From positions 1 through 64,000 of the forward strand of contig CAMEWO010000008.1 of NCBI GenBank assembly GCA_945946665.1: 64,000 nt of DNA, read 5' to 3'. The position numbers were made by a program, and so were the translations under genes. The number at the start of each line of letters is the position of its first letter. The stretch's first letter is position 1. Below, one piece after another: positions 63,137 to 64,000 of the stretch. The DNA comes from an uncultured Eubacterium sp. Lineage in GTDB: Bacteria; Bacillota; Clostridia; Lachnospirales; Lachnospiraceae. The notes below the pieces were generated by a model that was not told where the DNA came from, did no database searches, and saw only the letters and a program-made list of their open reading frames with translations.

Positions 63137-63931
63137 ATGAACAACTTAAGAATAGCAATTGTTGATGATAATAAAGAAATGGTTGAACTTTTATCATCAA
63201 TTACTGATGCCGAATTAGATATTGAAGTAGTTGGAACAGCCTATAATGGTAATGATGGAATTACAATGATAAGAGAAAAAAAGCCTGATATTGTTCTTCT
63301 TGACCTGGTTTTACCAGGATGTGATGGATTTGCTGTAATGAATAACATTCTTAATGATGAGTCACTAGGTACTTATCCATCTTTTATCGTTATAAGTGCT
63401 GCTGTTGATGAAAGAATAATTCATGAAACATTTAAACTTGGTGCAGTATACTATTTTATTAAGCCTTTTGATAACAGTTCGCTTATTAATAGAATTAAAA
63501 CAATAGCTAATGGCATGCAAGAGGAGTATACTTCTTGTCCAGGAGAAATTGTAATTCCAAAGCGTCATGTCACTGATGAGATGATAGAAGAAAATACAAC
63601 ACGTATGCTTCATGAACTGGGAGTACCTGCTCACATAAAAGGATATAATTACCTGAGAGAATGTATTATGATGGCATATAAAGAACCTGATGTTCTTAAC
63701 TGTATAACAAAAGTTTTATATCCAACAATTGCAAAACAGCATGATTCTACATCAAGCCGTGTTGAAAGGGCAATAAGACATGCTATTGAAGTAGCGTGGA
63801 GCAGAGGTGACATCCCAACGTTAACTTTATATTTTGGTTCTACAGTCGATAAATTTAAAGGGAAACCTACTAATTCAGAATTCATTGCTTTATTAGCTGA
63901 TAAATTAAGACTTGAATACAGGAATTTTTAA
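63137..63931 (+). CDS. spo0A: sporulation master response regulator Spo0A
   Basis: 264 residues. An N-terminal receiver with acidic pair Asp10/Asp11, phospho-acceptor Asp56 ([14 protein letters not shown]) and Lys in FIKPFD. The C-terminal Spo0A DNA-binding domain contains the diagnostic [29 protein letters not shown] in parts, and [23 protein letters not shown]. The ATG at 63137 is six bases after GGGGAGG; the ATG at 63131 touches that site. It has its own sigma-A promoter and two 0A boxes. Confidence 0.98.
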   Translation: MNNLRIAIVDDNKEMVELLSSITDAELDIEVVGTAYNGNDGITMIREKKPDIVLLDLVLPGCDGFAVMNNILNDESLGTYPSFIVISAAVDERIIHETFKLGAVYYFIKPFDNSSLINRIKTIANGMQEEYTSCPGEIVIPKRHVTDEMIEENTTRMLHELGVPAHIKGYNYLRECIMMAYKEPDVLNCITKVLYPTIAKQHDSTSSRVERAIRHAIEVAWSRGDIPTLTLYFGSTVDKFKGKPTNSEFIALLADKLRLEYRNF

Positions 63932-63977
63932 TTATATAATTATACCTGAATAATGAGATAATTATAAAAGGTGAATT

Positions 63978-64000
63978 ATGTACAGGAAAGTCATTAAAGC
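63978..64000 (+). CDS. 5' end of an unidentified gene (partial)
   Basis: ATG at 63978, six bases after an AAAGGTG ribosome site, opens a frame (MYRKVIK) that runs off the right edge, 46 bases after spo0A. Too short to identify. Confidence 0.45.

Overview
The window is a 64 kb piece of a low-GC, Gram-positive, endospore-lineage genome. Three things point to the Clostridia and most likely the family Lachnospiraceae: the full spoIIIA operon, the order xseA-xseB-ispA-dxs-tlyA-nadK-argR-recN-spoIVB-spo0A that is typical of Clostridia, and yicC-gmk-rpoZ. The pectin-pathway pair kduI/kduD and a chemotaxis gene (cheV) would suit a motile pectin user of the Lachnospira (Eubacterium) eligens type. That species guess is inference from gene content only. 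Nearly everything is chromosomal backbone: there are no insertion sequences, phage genes, CRISPR arrays, rRNAs or tRNAs that I can support.

Layout. 1-3.4 kb: end of an unknown gene, then a membrane O-acyltransferase with two membrane-anchored SGNH proteins, probably a surface polymer acylation set. 3.5-5 kb: cheV and a degenerate sirtuin-like protein. 5-8.8 kb: a large charged membrane protein translationally coupled to hisH-hisF, then ung. 8.8-13.3 kb (minus strand): a very large 2-hydroxyacyl-CoA dehydratase activase-type protein, with a 40-residue membrane peptide gene behind it. 13.5-24 kb: a catalytically dead-looking rhomboid with a zinc ribbon, pyruvate kinase, VanZ, tyrS, a membrane protein, rqcH (minus), yicC, gmk, rpoZ and an RNA methyltransferase. 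24-28.4 kb: two tandem GH25 lysozyme-like cell-wall enzymes. 28.4-34.4 kb: rimO, pgsA, cinA-type amidase, recA (with LexA boxes), recX, rny. 34.6-39 kb: aspartate aminotransferase, proC, a Nudix hydrolase, spoIIM, and DAHP synthase (minus). 39-45 kb: pyrimidine-nucleoside phosphorylase, kduI, kduD, and on the minus strand a polysaccharide deacetylase and a D,D-carboxypeptidase. 44.6-48 kb: an ABC transporter pair. 48-53.2 kb: spoIIIA operon and an Asp23 protein. 53.2-64 kb: nusB through spo0A, with the start of one more gene at the right edge.

The most interesting feature is the spoIIIA operon, whose products build the mother cell-forespore channel. SpoIIIAD and SpoIIIAE are one continuous 474-residue polypeptide, and SpoIIIAG is only 128 residues and seems to lack the insertion that forms the large beta-barrel in the Bacillus subtilis ring. 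SpoIVB also appears to carry Ser where the family's proposed triad Asp would be. Regulatory signals are readable: two 0A boxes and a sigma-A promoter before spo0A, single 0A-like boxes placed inside the promoters of the activase and deacetylase genes, two sigma-E-like promoters (spoIIIAA, spoIIM), LexA boxes at recA, and several strong terminators. A 28-base motif occurs twice, each time just behind a terminator, and I cannot explain it.

All calls are from reading the sequence. No database search was run. Starts were moved downstream of the longest open frame where a better ribosome binding site and family alignment argued for it.
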